A stretch of DNA of 64,000 bases from Nelumbo lutea (GCA_022828595.1 JAKGHH010000007.1:40424356-40488355), one strand, 5' to 3'; positions 23,185-36,258 are shown, numbered from the stretch's first letter. Numbers and translations: made by a program. The notes: generated by a model not told the origin, from the sequence alone.

Positions 23185-24285
23185 ATGGCAAACGGATCAT
23201 TTGCAAAGCTTCTTGACGATAATAAGCTTAAGGGCCCAAACTATGCCGACTGGTACAGGAACCTTATGTTGGTCCTAGCTTCTGAAAAGATAAACAAAGT
23301 GGCAAAGAATTCTGCCCCGGAGCGTCCGGGCGATAGGGCTTCTGAGGCCCGAAGGAGAGACTATCAGGAATGGGAGGAGAAAAACTCCCTTACCCAGTGT
23401 TTCATCATTGCCTCTTTGGACAACCTAATACAGAGGTAGTTCGATCAGATCGAACTTGCCAATGACATATTGGACAGTCTCAGGACGATGTATGAAGAGC
23501 AGAATTATTCTACTTGACAAAAGGTCTTGAAACAGTTCATGACCGCACAAATGACCAATGGCCAACAAGTTCACAAAAGAATCCTGCCCTGGAGTGTCCG
23601 GGTGACAGGGCTTCTGAGGCCCGAATGAGAGACTATCAGGAATGGGAGGAGAAAAACTCCCTAGCCTGGTGTTACATCATCGCCTCCTTGGACAACCCAA
23701 TACAGAGGCAGTTCGATCAGATCGAACTTGCCAATAACATATTGGACAGCCTGAGGACGATGTATGAAAAGCAGAATCGTTCTACTCGGCAAAAGGTCTT
23801 GAAGCAGTTCATGACCACTCAAATGTCCAAAGGTCAACAAGTTCATGACCATTGTCTTCGGATGATGGGTTACATCAACAAACTAGAGGCTCTTGGATCC
23901 GGGCTGGACCTGGCAACCTAGATAGACGCTATCCTTAATTCTTTGCCTCCTTCCTTTAATCCATTCAATATGAACTATAACATGAACAAGATGAATGTCA
24001 ACTTGCAAGAGCTCAGCAATATGTTGCAAAGAGCTGAAGAGCTGATTAGAAAGGATGAGCCTGTAGCTATGCTCGTTGAGGCTAGCAAGACAGGCAAGAG
24101 AAAGAGGAGGGCAAAGAAGCCTCAGAAGAAAGCCACTAAGAACAAGAAGCAGAAGAAAGACAAAGGATCAGATGCCTGTCACTTCTGCAAGAAGACCGGC
24201 CATTGGAAAAGGAACTGTCCTGCCTACCTGAAACCCAAGAAAGGTAATTTCGAAACTTATGTTATAAAAACCAATTTATTGGTAG
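23185..24285 (+). pseudogene. gag of element B with 272-bp internal tandem duplication
   Basis: Start MANGSFAKLLDDNKLKGPNY at 23185. The frame runs to a TAG at 23437 (CAG in sisters). Positions 23303-23574 and 23575-23846 are two diverged copies of the same gag segment (PERPGDRASEARRRDYQEW and its relatives); 272 bp is not a multiple of three, so the duplication also shifts the frame. After it the capsid region continues (RTMYEKQNRSTRQKVLKQFM), with a stop at 23919, then LPPSFNPFNMNYNMNKMNV and an intact CCHC zinc knuckle CHFCKKTGHWKRNC near 24177. Non-functional. Confidence 0.9.
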
Positions 24286-27200
24286 GTTATACGTCCTGGT
24301 GTATTGACTCCAGGGCTTCAACTCATGCGTGTAACTCATTGCAGGGGTTCAAGGTAAGCAAAAGGCTGAGTAAAGAAAAGGTCACACTCTACTTGGGGAC
24401 TACTGCAACTGTTGCAGCCGCGGCCATAGGAACCGTGGAGTCACTTTTTAGAGAATGAACTATTGTACTGAAATATGGTCTTTATGTACAAAATTTAAGG
24501 AGAAATTTGATTTCTGTCTCAAAACTGTGTGCAGATGGTCATTCTGTCTTCTTTAGTAATACGATTACTATTAAAAGAAATAACAGATTCATCGCATACG
24601 GGGAACTGGAGAACAATCTCTATGTTCTATATCCTTCTCTAAAACTAATATAACCGAAATTACGTCGGCTGAAATCCCCAGGAAGAGAGCCCGTGATACA
24701 GTTAATCCCACATGTCTGTGGCATTACCGACTTGGCCACATCGGTGTTGACCGAATCACAAGGTTAGTAAAGGATGGTCCTTTGGATTTTTTAACTATAG
24801 AAGATCTTCCCACCTGTGAGCTTTGCCTATAAGGCAAGATGACGAAACGGCCATTTAACGTTAAGCCTGAAAGATGTACAGGCACACTTGACCTAATACA
24901 TATTGATGTATGTGGTCCCCTAAGTATTAGGACACGAAATCAACACGTGTTTTTCATCACCTTCACAAATGATTTTCTACGATATGGTTACGTGTACCTA
25001 ATGAAACACAAGTCTGAATCCTTTGAAAAGTTCAAAGAATTTAGACAATAGGTCGAGAAACAGTTAGGGAGAAAAAGCCATTCGATCAAATTGAGATGGC
25101 GAGTATCTCTTTGACAAATTCGGGGACTACTTAAAAGAAAATGGGATAGTATCACAATTAGCTCCTCCTGCTACACCACAACTTAATGGTGTTTCAGAGA
25201 GGAGGAATAGAACCTTATTGGATATGGTTCGGTCGATTCTCATACACTCAGAGTTACCCACATCCTTTTGGGGTTATGCATTAGAGATTGCGATATACGT
25301 GTTGAATCAAGTTCCAACCAAATCGGTTTCGAATACTCCATATGAACTTTGGACTAGAAAGAAACCAAGTGTCAGGCACTTGAAGGTTTGGGGTTATCCA
25401 GCACACGTTAAATGAATGAGTGCAGATAAGTTGGAATCCAAGACCAGTCATTGCCTATTTGTAGGCTACCCAAAAGGCTCTGTAGGTTACCTATTCTATG
25501 ACCCAAGTGAGTAGAAAGTGTTCTACAGTCGAAATGCACAATTCTTGGAAACCGATTACATCCTAGACACCCATAGTCAGGAAGTTGTTCTTGATGAGGA
25601 GAGCTCAGGAGCAGTGGGAGATGTCTCACAAGTCCAGGTAGTGACCAACCTAGAAGATCCACTCGGGTATCCAGGCCACCAGCCCGTTATGGTTATGACC
25701 AGGATAGTTACCTGGTGGAAACATTGACTAGTGAGGAGGATCCCGTGACTTACGCGGAAGATATGTTGGACATAGATTCCCAAAAGTGGGTGGAGGCCAT
25801 GAGGGTAGAGATAGAATCAATAGAGACCAACGGAGTCTGGACTCTAGTAGATCCACCCTTCGGGGTAAAAGCAATCGGTTGCAAATGGATTTACAAGAGG
25901 AAGAAGGGCCCCGATGGTAGGGTCGAGACCTTCAAAGCTCGTCTGGTGGCGAAAGGGTACACTCAGAAAGAGGGCATCAATTATGAAGAAACCTTTTCAC
26001 CTGTGGCCATGCTTAAATCCATTAGGATCTTGCTAGTTGTAGCAGCTTACCATGATTATGAGATTTGGCAGATGGATGTCAAAACTTTATTCCTGAATGG
26101 AGATCTTACTGAATATATCTATATGCAGCAGCCGCAAGGATTCATTGCTGTAGGTCAGGAAAACATGGTATGTAAACTTAATAGATCCATTTATGGACTT
26201 AAGCAAGCTTCTAGAAGTTGGAACATCCGTTTTGACTCTGCTGTGAAATTGTTTGACTTCAAGCAGAATTTGGATGAACCCTGTGTTTACAGGAAGACCA
26301 GTGGTGACAAGGCTACGTTCTTGGTTCTGTATGTAGATGACATTCTACTCATTGGGAATGATGTAGGATTGTTAACTACAGTGAAAGTATGATTTTCATA
26401 GCAATTCTCCTTGAAAGATCTTGGAGAACCCTCCTATATACTGGGTCTTCGACTCTATAGAGATAGATCGAAGCAGATAATTGGATTATCCCAATCTGCT
26501 TACATTGACAAAAAAGTCAAAAGATACAACATAGAAAATTCTAAGAAAGGAAATTTTCCATTCAGGCACGAAGTCACTCTCTCCAAGAAGATGTCTCCCA
26601 AGATTTCTGAGGAGATTGATGGCATGAAAGACATTCCCTATGCCTCTGCCATAGGGAGCATCATGTATGACATGCTTTGCAATCATCCTGACATTGCTCA
26701 GGTAGTGAGTGTAGTAAGCAAATTTCAGGCTAACCCAGGGCAGGAGCACTGGACTGCTGTGAAAAACATACTTAAGTACCTTCGAATGACAAAAGAGTTT
26801 TGTCTATTATTCGACGGTAGCTCACTATAGATCCAAGGGTATACAAATGTCGAGTTCCAACCGGATCCAGATGATAGAAATTTTACATCTAAATATGTTT
26901 TCACGATAGGATCGTGTGCTGTTTGCTGGAAAAGCAGCAAACAGGGGTCCACTACAGACTCCACGACCGAGGTCGAGTACATTGCCGCAAGTGATGCTGC
27001 CAAATAAGCCATGTGGATGAAGAAGTTCGTTCACGAGTTGGGAGTAGTTCCGTCCAGCACATCACCCATCCCATTGTTGTGTGACAACAATAGAGCCATT
27101 GCTCAGGCTAAGGAGCCACGAGCCCACTTGAAGTCGAAGCACATCGAGAGAAAGTACCATGTATTACGGGAGATTGTTGGTAGAGGAAATGTCCTGATTC

Positions 27201-27316
27201 AGAAGGTAGCGTCAACGGAAAATGTAGCAGACCCATTGACGAAACCACTATCACAGAATGTGTTTGAGAAACATTTGGAAAGCATGGGACTCCGGTTTGT
27301 ACCTGATTGGACGTAA
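24286..27316 (+). pseudogene. pol of element B
   Basis: The protease site reads CIDSRAST (the Gly of DSGA is Arg, about 24306-24317), so it would be inactive. Stops and shifts occur at 24456, near 24640, at 24829, at 25048 and at 25512-25514. The integrase core is partly readable ([36 protein letters not shown]). RT is the best-kept part: 225 codons open at 25715-26392 with ETFSPVAMLKSIRILL, GLKQASRSWN and YVDDILLIGND, then a stop. RNase H follows, with a TAG at 26828 and another stop near 27005, and the C-terminus VPDWT ends at 27316. Confidence 0.92.
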
Positions 27317-27330
27317 GTGCAAGTGGGAGC

Positions 27331-27940
27331 TGTTAGACAGTTTTGTATGCCATTAGCTTCAATCAGAATGATGTACTTTATGAGTTTATTGTAAATGAGA
27401 AAAAGTGCATATTTGATTCATATTTCCTTGGTATGTTTCTGTGTAATACTCTTAAATTGGATATTTAATGAGACTCGTGTTTGTTTAGAATGTTCACAGC
27501 CAGTGGGTCGGTCTGGGGAGACCTATCCTAACTAGGTTAAAACTGTGGTGCCACCATGTCGGTTGGGGTGGCCTGTCTCAGCTGCTAGGGTGAGACCCTA
27601 GGCACATACAGTGTGAGATTAATTAAATCTTTGAAGTGGACCAGATTTTCAGTATTGCCCTAGACCTTGGAGATTGATGAAAAAAACTGGAAAGTTACAC
27701 CCGACCCCTAGACTCGATTATGATACTGCACTTGGTGTCAGAGTGGGCTGTCTTTGATATACCAATCAGTGAGATCCTTAGCAGGGGTCAAAACCTGGGT
27801 ATGTTGGGACAGTCTGAGAATTCATTTATATATTGAGTTTTTGTCAGACAAAGGTAATGATCGGGGATGCATTCTCACTGATGGAAACCAAGACTGCCGG
27901 TAGCCCATTTCAATTATTGAGTTTTTGTTTTTCAAAATTC

Positions 27941-27993
<53 letters not shown>

Positions 27994-29246
27994 ATGGTTT
28001 CTAAATGTTTGCAAGAAGGTTTTAATTCCCGGGATCTATATAAGTAGAGAGTGCAACACTGTTCCTTGCAGCCGAGTGAGAGGTCCTCTTTTGTCGGGCA
28101 GTGTATGATCATTATGGGCTGAGATGTTAAATGTAAGACCATTAAGGATAATACCTGATGGGCTAATCTTGCATCTGTCCACAGTCCTTGGGTATTACAA
28201 GGTGGTTTGGCCTAGGGACCACTTAGGTAAGTGTTGGGCCCATAGAGCCCATAAGATGGGTTTCAGGGGGTGTATTATCCATTATAGTGTATTCGACCAG
28301 GTCTTGTAACAAAGGCTGGGCTGAACCCATGTGGCTGATGTGTAGATCAATGTTTGGGTCCCACGCCATACAAGGAAGCCCAATTAGGCAAAAGTTTGGA
28401 AGACTAAGTGAGTAAATAACCTTAATTGGGCCATAAGCCCATTTCAAACTGGGCTGATTTGATTAGTCAATTAAAATGGGTGAATTCTGAGATGGATCAA
28501 TTCATAGGATTGGGCCCAGACCCTATCCACTTAGAGAGTCCAAGATCTAAATAGGATTTAGATCTAGAAGCTTCCTAATTAGATTAGGAGATGGCTGATC
28601 TGATTTGCAAATAAGATAAGGGTTCTTCCTTATCACTTAAAGGGACTTCTAATCCGAATATAATTTGGATCAGCAACTCTTAATAGGATTAGGAGCTGAT
28701 CCCTTTAAATCTATAAAAGGAGGAGGGGGCGACAGCTTTTAGGTATGCAATCCAAAACTCTTGTTTTCAGAACTGAAATCACAAGAAGAGAGAATTCTAC
28801 ACCCTATGAAATCTTTCTTGCTGCCTCCTTCCTGTCGCCGCCATTATCTCTAGTTTGATCTCCAGTTCTTGGGAGAAAAAGATTGATTGGAGTTGTACCC
28901 ACAAGCCATCTAGTTGATTCTTGAGAAGGGTCAAGTTTTTTGAAGAACATTGTTGATTCTGTTCCATCCTGCATTGCACCATCTCCAGTGGGAGCAGTCT
29001 TTGGATTTTTCCTTGGGTGTGAACACCTCCATTGTGAGATATTATTTCTTCGTATCATGTACATCCTCCCTCCTACTCCTTTTGGTTCAGATCTGGTTCG
29101 GTTAATGATTCAAGATTGATTATTGAAAAATATATTTTTTTAAAATAAAGAATTCGATTCCTTGCAAAGATGGGAGAAATTTTTGAAATTCGCCCAGTGC
29201 ATTCCGCAATATTTGGGCATCCATATGATGGATATCCTATCCTTCA
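27331..29246 (+). repeat. 3' LTR of element B (1916 bp)
   Basis: Follows AAGTGGGAGC, which acts as polypurine tract, and ends ATCCTTCA before the ATCAA duplication. Differs from the 5' LTR by substitutions, an expanded (TA)n at 27943-27991 and small deletions, for example near 27830 and 28880. Confidence 0.95.
27943..27991. repeat. (TA)n microsatellite in element B 3' LTR
   Basis: About 24 TA units. The same LTR position has much shorter TA runs in all other copies, so it expanded after insertion. Confidence 0.95.
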
Positions 29247-29251
29247 ATCAA

Positions 29252-30958
29252 CACTATCGGGCTCCTCCTACGTGGACGAGGAACTATCTTTTTCACTTGC
29301 CCACCAGTGACCAGAACAGAAATGACCTTAGCGGAAGGAACCGACACTACAGACTGCATTGATTCTGTATCAGTTGTTTCCTTTGCCTCAGGAACTGAAG
29401 TTGGATGGTCCCACACAACCTCTCTTGGACGGTCACTTAGAGGATTGCCATGTAGGTGCTCCTCAGCCCGGGAAGAGGCAACATCGGACCTGGCATCATA
29501 GGCCTCCCCAGGTACCGACGGCCAGTAAGAGCGAGGCACCCTCACTGTCCTAGCCTTCTTTGACGTAGGTGGTCATCTGCCTTGGCCCTCCTCAACAGCA
29601 AGACGCTTACCCTTACGAATAACGCCCATGAATTCAGGCTCCTCTGTCATCGCTGCTGCATACCTTGGTTGAGGAGGAGCTGGTCCCGATCCTTGCTTAG
29701 CTGCATGACCCAGAGAGGGAGCCATGACGTGATGAGGACGGGGGGTCGCAGACATGAATAATTGGAACCCGCCAAGCAATGAACACATGTAGGCCAAATG
29801 CAGGGACTTACAGACCTTAACTCCCTTGTACCCTGTGACAGAGTATCAAGAAACCCTCGGGATTGCTAACCCATTCCCATGACTCCAGAACACATCTTCC
29901 CCTATAGACTGTAGAAACTGAGAGCACATGTCATCATACCCGTACTGATGGAGGACTCTGTTAGGACGATAGGCCACAACTCGCGCCTTGCCGGATTGAT
30001 CAAGATAGGCGATGACACCGGGCCAAAGAATAAGACGTGCCATGCCAGCAAGGGGATGAGTCGCCTCAACTGCACATTGCTGGTTGCCATCTTCAAGAAT
30101 GACAGTACCAATACAAAATGGCATGGAATGCCAAATGGCCAGAGTATAAGGTCTCCACACAAACCCTTCTAGAGAAGACAGTTTCAATTTGATCTCGGCA
30201 ACCCTGAACTGCCTAAGCCTCTTGGAGCCAAGCCAACGTTTCCCCCGACAAACACCCAAGGAATGTCCTTTAGTCTGATCTCCATCCAAAGTTGCAATGC
30301 TAAGCTCGAGACGCTCACACATGTACATGAAGAGAAAGGGAGAGAATATGTAGCTGCAACGCCTTTTATAGCTTGGATCCATTATTTGATGGACGGTGTC
30401 TTCCATCTGCTCGAACAAATAGCCCAAAAACATTGAAGCCAACAGCAACTGATGACTGCCAGTAGTAAGCACGGAAAGGGGAACAAATACCGTGCGAAGG
30501 CCATATTCAGTTACCTGGAAAGAGGAACCGGGATGCAACGTATAGAATGAACACCATGAGATGACACTGACTATCTCCCATGAACCATCACATCACCCAT
30601 GCTGTTGGTTTCGAATCGGTAGGCCACCCACGCTTCTAGTGGCATTTTCCCTCAGGCAGTCGATTCATCGACTTGGGACTTGAAATCATGGAACAAAATG
30701 GCAGGGATGGACTCAGGAAACTGTAAGTGATGGGCGAACATCGACCCACCAAATGGGAGCGCCAAGAGCACAACAACATCTTCTACAAGTGACCATAAAG
30801 ACACATTAACTCCTTTCAATCGATGGCGTCGAACCCTCCATCCTTGAGACCGTCATCCATCTTAGCCATCTCACGCTCCGTCATCATTTCGATGGTGTCA
30901 ACCACCCTAACAAATTCGATAAAAGGGCATTCAGATTTCTTTTGTGAACTAGGGGCCA
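29252..30958 (-). pseudogene. Antisense ORF of element G, N-terminal part, plant-mobile-domain-like
   Basis: On the minus strand ATG 30958 gives MAPSSQKKSECPFIEFVRVV. After a break near 30816 a readable segment has the pattern SLVEDVVVLLALPFGG, which resembles the conserved core of plant mobile domain (PMD, aminotransferase-like) proteins. A single frame then runs from 30538 to 29252 with only two stops (29846 and 29573; the latter looks like CGA to TGA). It contains VFVPLSVLTTGSHQLLLASM and a proline/basic C-terminal stretch. Element B interrupts it and the rest is at 18544-19756. PMD-like antisense ORFs are known in some Tat elements; the PMD call here rests on pattern only. Confidence 0.5.
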
Positions 30959-31952
30959 TTTGTGAAATTAGAGAAAAAGATAGCAATGCAAAAGGGGAAT
31001 CGAACTCAGAAGGAGAAACACAGACGCAAAGACAGCAAAATGAACTCCAAGAAGAATGCAACTAAAAAGTGCAAACGGCTCCCAGGCACTGCCATTTTAT
31101 GGAGTATGCTAGCAGAAATTAACGCACTGCGCACTGGAGAAGGTGAAGATATGATTACATCTCTCCCGCTGTCACTCAACCAAAAAGTATGCTAACGGAA
31201 ATTACAAACATACCCTAGAAAAGGCAGTATAACTGGCGAATTAATTCAACCAATCCAACTAACTAACGAATGCGAGAGGCCACTTCACCCAAACAACCAG
31301 TCACAACCTTGTACTATGTATTCCACGATGGACAAAACTTCGCCAAAGACAATGGGGCTAAAAATCAAAATCACCAATTTGTGTATCTTCGGCAAAATAT
31401 TGCCCTAATGTGAAACAAGGGGGGTTAAATTTTAATTTGGAAAGACCTCCTTTAACTGAGAAGGGGGCTGGAAGCCCAGAATCTGCTATATAGCAATTGT
31501 CTTTTGACAAGTCGCTTCTTGCCTGTAGTTAAGGGGTTGAGAACTTCGCCAATCAATTGAACACAGAGTTATTTATCAACAAAAAGCAACATGTCAAAAG
31601 ACGGAGGGCTAAATCACAAGGAAAGTGAAAGTTGACCCAATACAAATGCGTTTGATTCTTAGCCAAGTACAAACAACACCATTGAATTGGACGCAAGAAT
31701 GCTTATTGGTAAACTACCACTTACCAATAATCAAGGGGGCAATAACCCACCCAAATTAAAATTTTTTACACATAAAGTCCACAAAGCATTCTATCAAGAG
31801 AAGGAACGCTCACCAGACCCAATGCGAAAGAATCAAGGTACCACAACACCTACAATCCTCATCCCCATCACTCCATAACAAACTTCCAAAGCAAAACCAA
31901 AAACAGAAATGCTTATCAGTAAGATCCCACTTACCGATAAGCAGGGGGCTAA
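30959..31952. other. Region between the antisense ORF start and the 3' LTR of element G
   Basis: Would hold the promoter of the antisense ORF and the sense polypurine tract. It has several purine runs (near 31418, 31480 and 31731) and an imperfect duplication: 31698-31740 resembles 31906-31952, both with ACTTACC(A/G)ATAA followed by CA(A/G)GGGGGC. No credible coding sequence. Confidence 0.5.
31941..31952 (+). other. Probable polypurine tract of element G
   Basis: GCAGGGGGCTAA immediately precedes TGTAGGTACATAG, the inferred 3' LTR start. The purine core is AGGGGG. A second similar tract lies about 210 bp upstream at 31729-31738. Confidence 0.5.
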
Positions 31953-32724
31953 TGTAGGTACATAGTGGTCACTCAGACAATCAGAATATAGAGGGTGTTA
32001 AACCAATACTACACGAATGTTTTGGATGCGTCTATAACCCATCGCACATCTATGATGAGTCTACAACTCATCGCACACCTGCGATGAACTCTTGACCTGA
32101 AACAGGTTGTGATGAACTTTGGCCCCGCATGAACTCGTGATAAGTTTTCAACTCGTGCAGACTTGCGATGAGCTTAATGCCACCGTAGAACTACGACGAG
32201 CGCAGACTCACCGTAGGTCAGAAACAAATGATAGAAACACGTGTGTGGTTAAAAAACGCGTGTAATGCGACATCTCGTGGGCCTAATAAGGACGTACAAG
32301 TTAAATAATGATGTCACCCACAACACATCGGTTTAAAAGGGTCCCAAAAGGAAGTAGCACACATGGATTATGAGAATCCTCAAACGAAATGAAAGTTTGT
32401 CCTTGAGATGTCTCATACGACACATGGTGAAACCCTAGCAGTGCTTCCTAGCAATTGATAGTGAATCTGAGATTCCCTTTTCTAATCAGAATCAAATGCT
32501 TTTGGCTCCTTCCTTTTAGGACCTCAGGATCTCTCCCTTTAAATAGGGGTCCAACTCATAACGAGATCATCATTCTATCCTCTCATTTGACCTAGCCTTT
32601 AGCTTACCTCCTGCACTCAGTTTTCCTTTGTCTTTCAAGGAGACCTCAATACGTAGCCTAACCACCATACTCACAACCCCAAACCAAAAACCTAGGTATT
32701 CCATGTTTTCTCTTAGGGACTGGA
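31953..32724 (+). repeat. Probable 3' LTR of element G, first part
   Basis: Starts TGTAGGTACATAG after the polypurine tract. Contains GCGATGA-type repeats at about 32040-32190 and a TATA-like TTTAAATAG at 32538-32546 followed by CT-rich sequence. Cut at 32724 by element D. Its end was not identified; the sequence after 59819 may be the remainder. Confidence 0.5.
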
Positions 32725-34450
32725 TGTTGGACAGTTTTGTATGTCCTTAACTTCAATCAGAATGATGTACTTTATGAGTTAATTGTAAATGAATAAAAGT
32801 GCATATTTGATTCATGTTCCCTTAGTACGTTTCTGTGTAATGCCCTTAAACTGGACACTTAATGAGACTCGTGTTAGTTTAGAATGTTCACAGCTAGTGG
32901 GTCGGTCTGGGGAGACCTATCCTGACAAGACTGACACTGTTGTGCCACCAAGTCAGTTGGGGTGGCTTGTCTCAGCTGCCAGGGTGATACCCTAGGCACG
33001 TATAGTGTAGGATTAATTGAATCTTTGAACTGGACCAGATTTTCAGCATTGCCCTAGACTTTGGAGATTGATGGGCAAAATTGGAAAGTTGCATCCGACC
33101 CCTAGACTCAATTATGATACTGCATTAGGTGTCGGATTGGGCTGTCTTTGATGTACCAGTCAATGAGATGCTTAGCGGGGGTCAAAACCTGGGTATGTTG
33201 GGACAGTCTGAGAATTCATCTGAGTGGGTGATCATAGTGACAGGATCAGCCCCTTTGTCGGACAAAGGTAATGATCGGGGATGCACTCTCACTGATGGAA
33301 ACCAAGACTGCCGGCAGCCGATTTCAATCATTGAGATTTGTTTTGCAAAGTATAATTTATATGAGATATAAAAGTATATATATATTATGGTTTCTAAAAT
33401 GTTTGCAAAAGGTTTTAATTCCTGGGATCCATATAAGTAGAGAGTGCAACACTGTTCCTTGCAGCCGAGGGAGAGGTCCTCTTTTGTCGGGCAGTGTATG
33501 ATCATTATGGGCTGAGAGGTTAAGTGTAAGACCATTGAGGTTAATACCTGATGGGCTAATTTTGCATCTACCCACAGTCCCTAGGTGTTACAAAGTGGCT
33601 TGGCCCAATGACCACCTAGGGTAAGTGTTGGGCCCATAGAGCCCATTTGATGGGTTTCAGGGGTGCACTGTCCATAACAATGTATTCAGCCTGGCCTTGT
33701 AACAAAGGCTGGGCCGAACCCATGTGGCTAATGTGTAGATCAATGCTTGCATCCCACGCCATACAAGGAAGCCCAACTGGGCAATAGTTAGGAATGTTAA
33801 GTGAGCACATAAGCTTAATGGGTCTAAAGCCCATTTCGAGTTGAACTTATTTAATAAGTTAAATATGGGCGATTTCTGAGATGAATTAGCAGATAGGATA
33901 GGGTCTTAACTCTAAAAACCTCCTAATGAGATTAGGAGAAGGCTTATCTAATCTACAAATAAGATAAGGGTTTATCCTTATCACCTAAAGAGAGGTCTGA
34001 TCCAAATATGATTTGGATAAGCAACTCCTAATCCAATTAAGAGCTGATCCTTTGGGTTTACAAAAGAAGGAGGGGGCGGCAGCCTTTAGAATCATCAGAT
34101 AATCAAATCCTCTTAAGTGCTGAAATTATAGAAGAAAGAATTAAGCAACCTTGCAGAATTCTCTCTTGTTGCCTCCTTGTTCTTGCTGCCCAGTTTGCCA
34201 GTTCGATCTCCAGTTGTGGGAGAAGTCAAGATTCGATCTTGACATCAGTTCTTTGAGAAATAATTGATAGGAAGCTGTGCTCACGTGCCATCCTACTGTT
34301 TCTTTCGAATGACTGAATTCTTGGAGAAGAATACTGCTGATTTTGCTTCATCCTGCACTGCGCCATCTTTAGTAGGAGCAATCTTTGGATCCTTCCTTGG
34401 GTGTGAACACCTTCGTTGGGAGATATTGTTTCTCCGTATCAGGTATAATC
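32725..34450 (+). repeat. 5' LTR of element D, first part
   Basis: Begins TGTTGGACAG and runs to GTATAATC, where element C is inserted. The promoter position (about 34057) reads TTACAAAAG instead of TATAAAAG. The last five bases TAATC are one copy of the duplication of C. Confidence 0.93.
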
Positions 34451-36254
34451 TGAAAGAATGGTAGAATCCATCTAATGGACACCATGAAGCGTGCGGAATG
34501 GGTGGGCGATTTTCAAAAATTTCCTACCTTCATCTAACTGGGAATCATATTCCCTAAATTTAGAATATAATATTCAAGGATTCTACTTGAACCATAATCA
34601 AACCAGATTTGAACCAAAAGGAAACATGAAGGATTATACCTAATCCGAAGAAACAATATCTCCCAAAGTTGGTGTTCACGCCCAAAGAAGAAACCAAGAT
34701 CCGCTCCTACTGAAGATGACACAGCTATGGATGGAACGGAACCAGTAGGGTGCGTCCTACACATTGGATTCTTCGCAAGAATACCCTGGAAACCTTGAAC
34801 ACTGAACCTATTGGTCTTTCATGCAAGACTGTTGTCAATAACTGATTTCTTGACTTCCTAATGCTGCAAAGATCCAATCTTGCAACAGGGAATGGCGGCT
34901 GCTGGAGGAGGAGAAATCCATGGATGAAGAGGGCTGAACTGTGTCTCTTCTCTCTGGAGTCTGTGAGAGATCAAATCTCAAATCGCAGGAGGTAGCTCTT
35001 GCATACAAACACCTAGCTCGAAATCTGATATTTCTGATAGGGTTTTCTCCTCTTTCTTCTTGATTAAGAAACCTCCTAATTTTTGGGAGTTATCCCAATC
35101 CAAATCAGTATTTGGATAGGAGATAATCTTAATGCTATCTGCAGATTAAGTTAACTGACTCATTATCTTATCAGGAGGTTACCAGATTCAAATCTAATTT
35201 GAATTTGGTCTCTTAGAGTGGATAAGGTTAAAGACCCAATCCTTTTACTAACATTAATCTCAGATTCGCCCCATGAATAGGTGATCATATCAGCCCAGTT
35301 CAAAATGGAATTTTGGCCCATTAACTGTTTAGTGTTTAACTAGTTTCCAATCTGCTGCCCAGTTGGGCTTCTTTGTATGGCATGGGACCAAAGCATTGAT
35401 CTACACACCAGCCACATGGGTTCAGCCTAGCCTTTATTACAAGGCCCAACCGAATTCACTGAAAGACTCAGTGACCCCCTTGAGCCCATCACATGGACCC
35501 TATGGGCCCAACACTTACATTAAGTAGTCCCTAGGCCAAGCCATCTTATAAAAACCCAGGGACTGTGGGCAGGTGCAAGATTAGCCCATCAGGTATTATC
35601 CTAAATGGTCTTACACTTATCCTCTTAGCCCTTAATGATCAAGCACTGCCCGACAAGAGAAGACCTCTCCCTCGGCTGCAGGGAATAGTGCCACACTCTC
35701 TACTCACATGGATCCCGGGAATTAAAACCTTTTGCAAATCTTTTGAAACTGTACATATACACATATATATTTATATTAATTTTGCAAAACAAAATTCCAA
35801 CGATTGAAATCAACTGCCGGTAGTTTGGTTTCCATCAGAGAGAGTGCATTCCCGATCATGTCTAGGTTTTGACCCCCACTAAGGATCTCACTGATTGACA
35901 CATCAAAGACAGCCCGGTCCGACACCTAGTGATGTGTCATAATCGAGTCTAGGGGTCAGGTGTAACTTCCCAGTTTGCCCATCCGTCTCCAAGGTCTAGG
36001 GCAATACTGGAAATCTGGTCCGGTTCAAGGGTTCAAGCAATCCCATACTGCACGTGCCTTGGGTCTTACCCTGATGGCCGAAACAAGCCATCCCAACACT
36101 TGGTGGCACATCAGTATCAGCCTTGGTAGGATAAATCTCCCCAGACTTATCCAATGGCTGTGAACATTTAAAACTAACACGAGTTTCTAAAAGTGTCCAA
36201 TTTTAGGGTTTTACACTGAATTATACCAAACAACATGAATCAAACATGTACTTG
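34451..36254 (-). repeat. 3' LTR of element C, lacking its first 80 bp or so
   Basis: The LTR end TGAAAGAATGG (minus-strand ...CCATTCTTTCA) is at 34451. At the other side the coding strand passes from CCTAAGTGCAAGT straight into ACATGTTTGATTC. The polypurine tract and TGTTAGACAG... to about base 80 of the LTR are deleted, with AAGT at the junction. Confidence 0.92.
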
Positions 36255-36258
36255 CACT

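Larger units (their letters stand above)
19762..29246 (+). mobile_element. Complete Ty1/copia element B
   Basis: Full-length element with two LTRs, primer site, leader, gag, pol and polypurine tract. It is flanked by a perfect target duplication ATCAA (19757-19761 and 29247-29251) and inserted into the antisense ORF of element G. By eye the first 260 bp of its LTRs differ at roughly 25 positions, the highest LTR divergence I could judge in the window, so it is an old insertion. Internal coding is broken by stops, shifts and a gag duplication. Same subfamily as A and D. Confidence 0.95.
14205..32724 (+). mobile_element. Tat-lineage Ty3/gypsy element G, 5'-truncated, with element B nested inside
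   Basis: G begins abruptly in RNase H, so its 5' LTR, gag, protease and RT are missing. In order it shows RNase H, a second archaeal-type RNase H, integrase, tandem repeats, a long antisense ORF, a polypurine tract and a 3' LTR start at 31953. Dual RNase H, tandem repeats after pol and antisense ORFs are known traits of the Tat lineage. Element B (19762-29246) is inserted in the antisense ORF. Element D begins at 32725 inside the probable 3' LTR, so G may continue beyond 59819. Confidence 0.75.
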
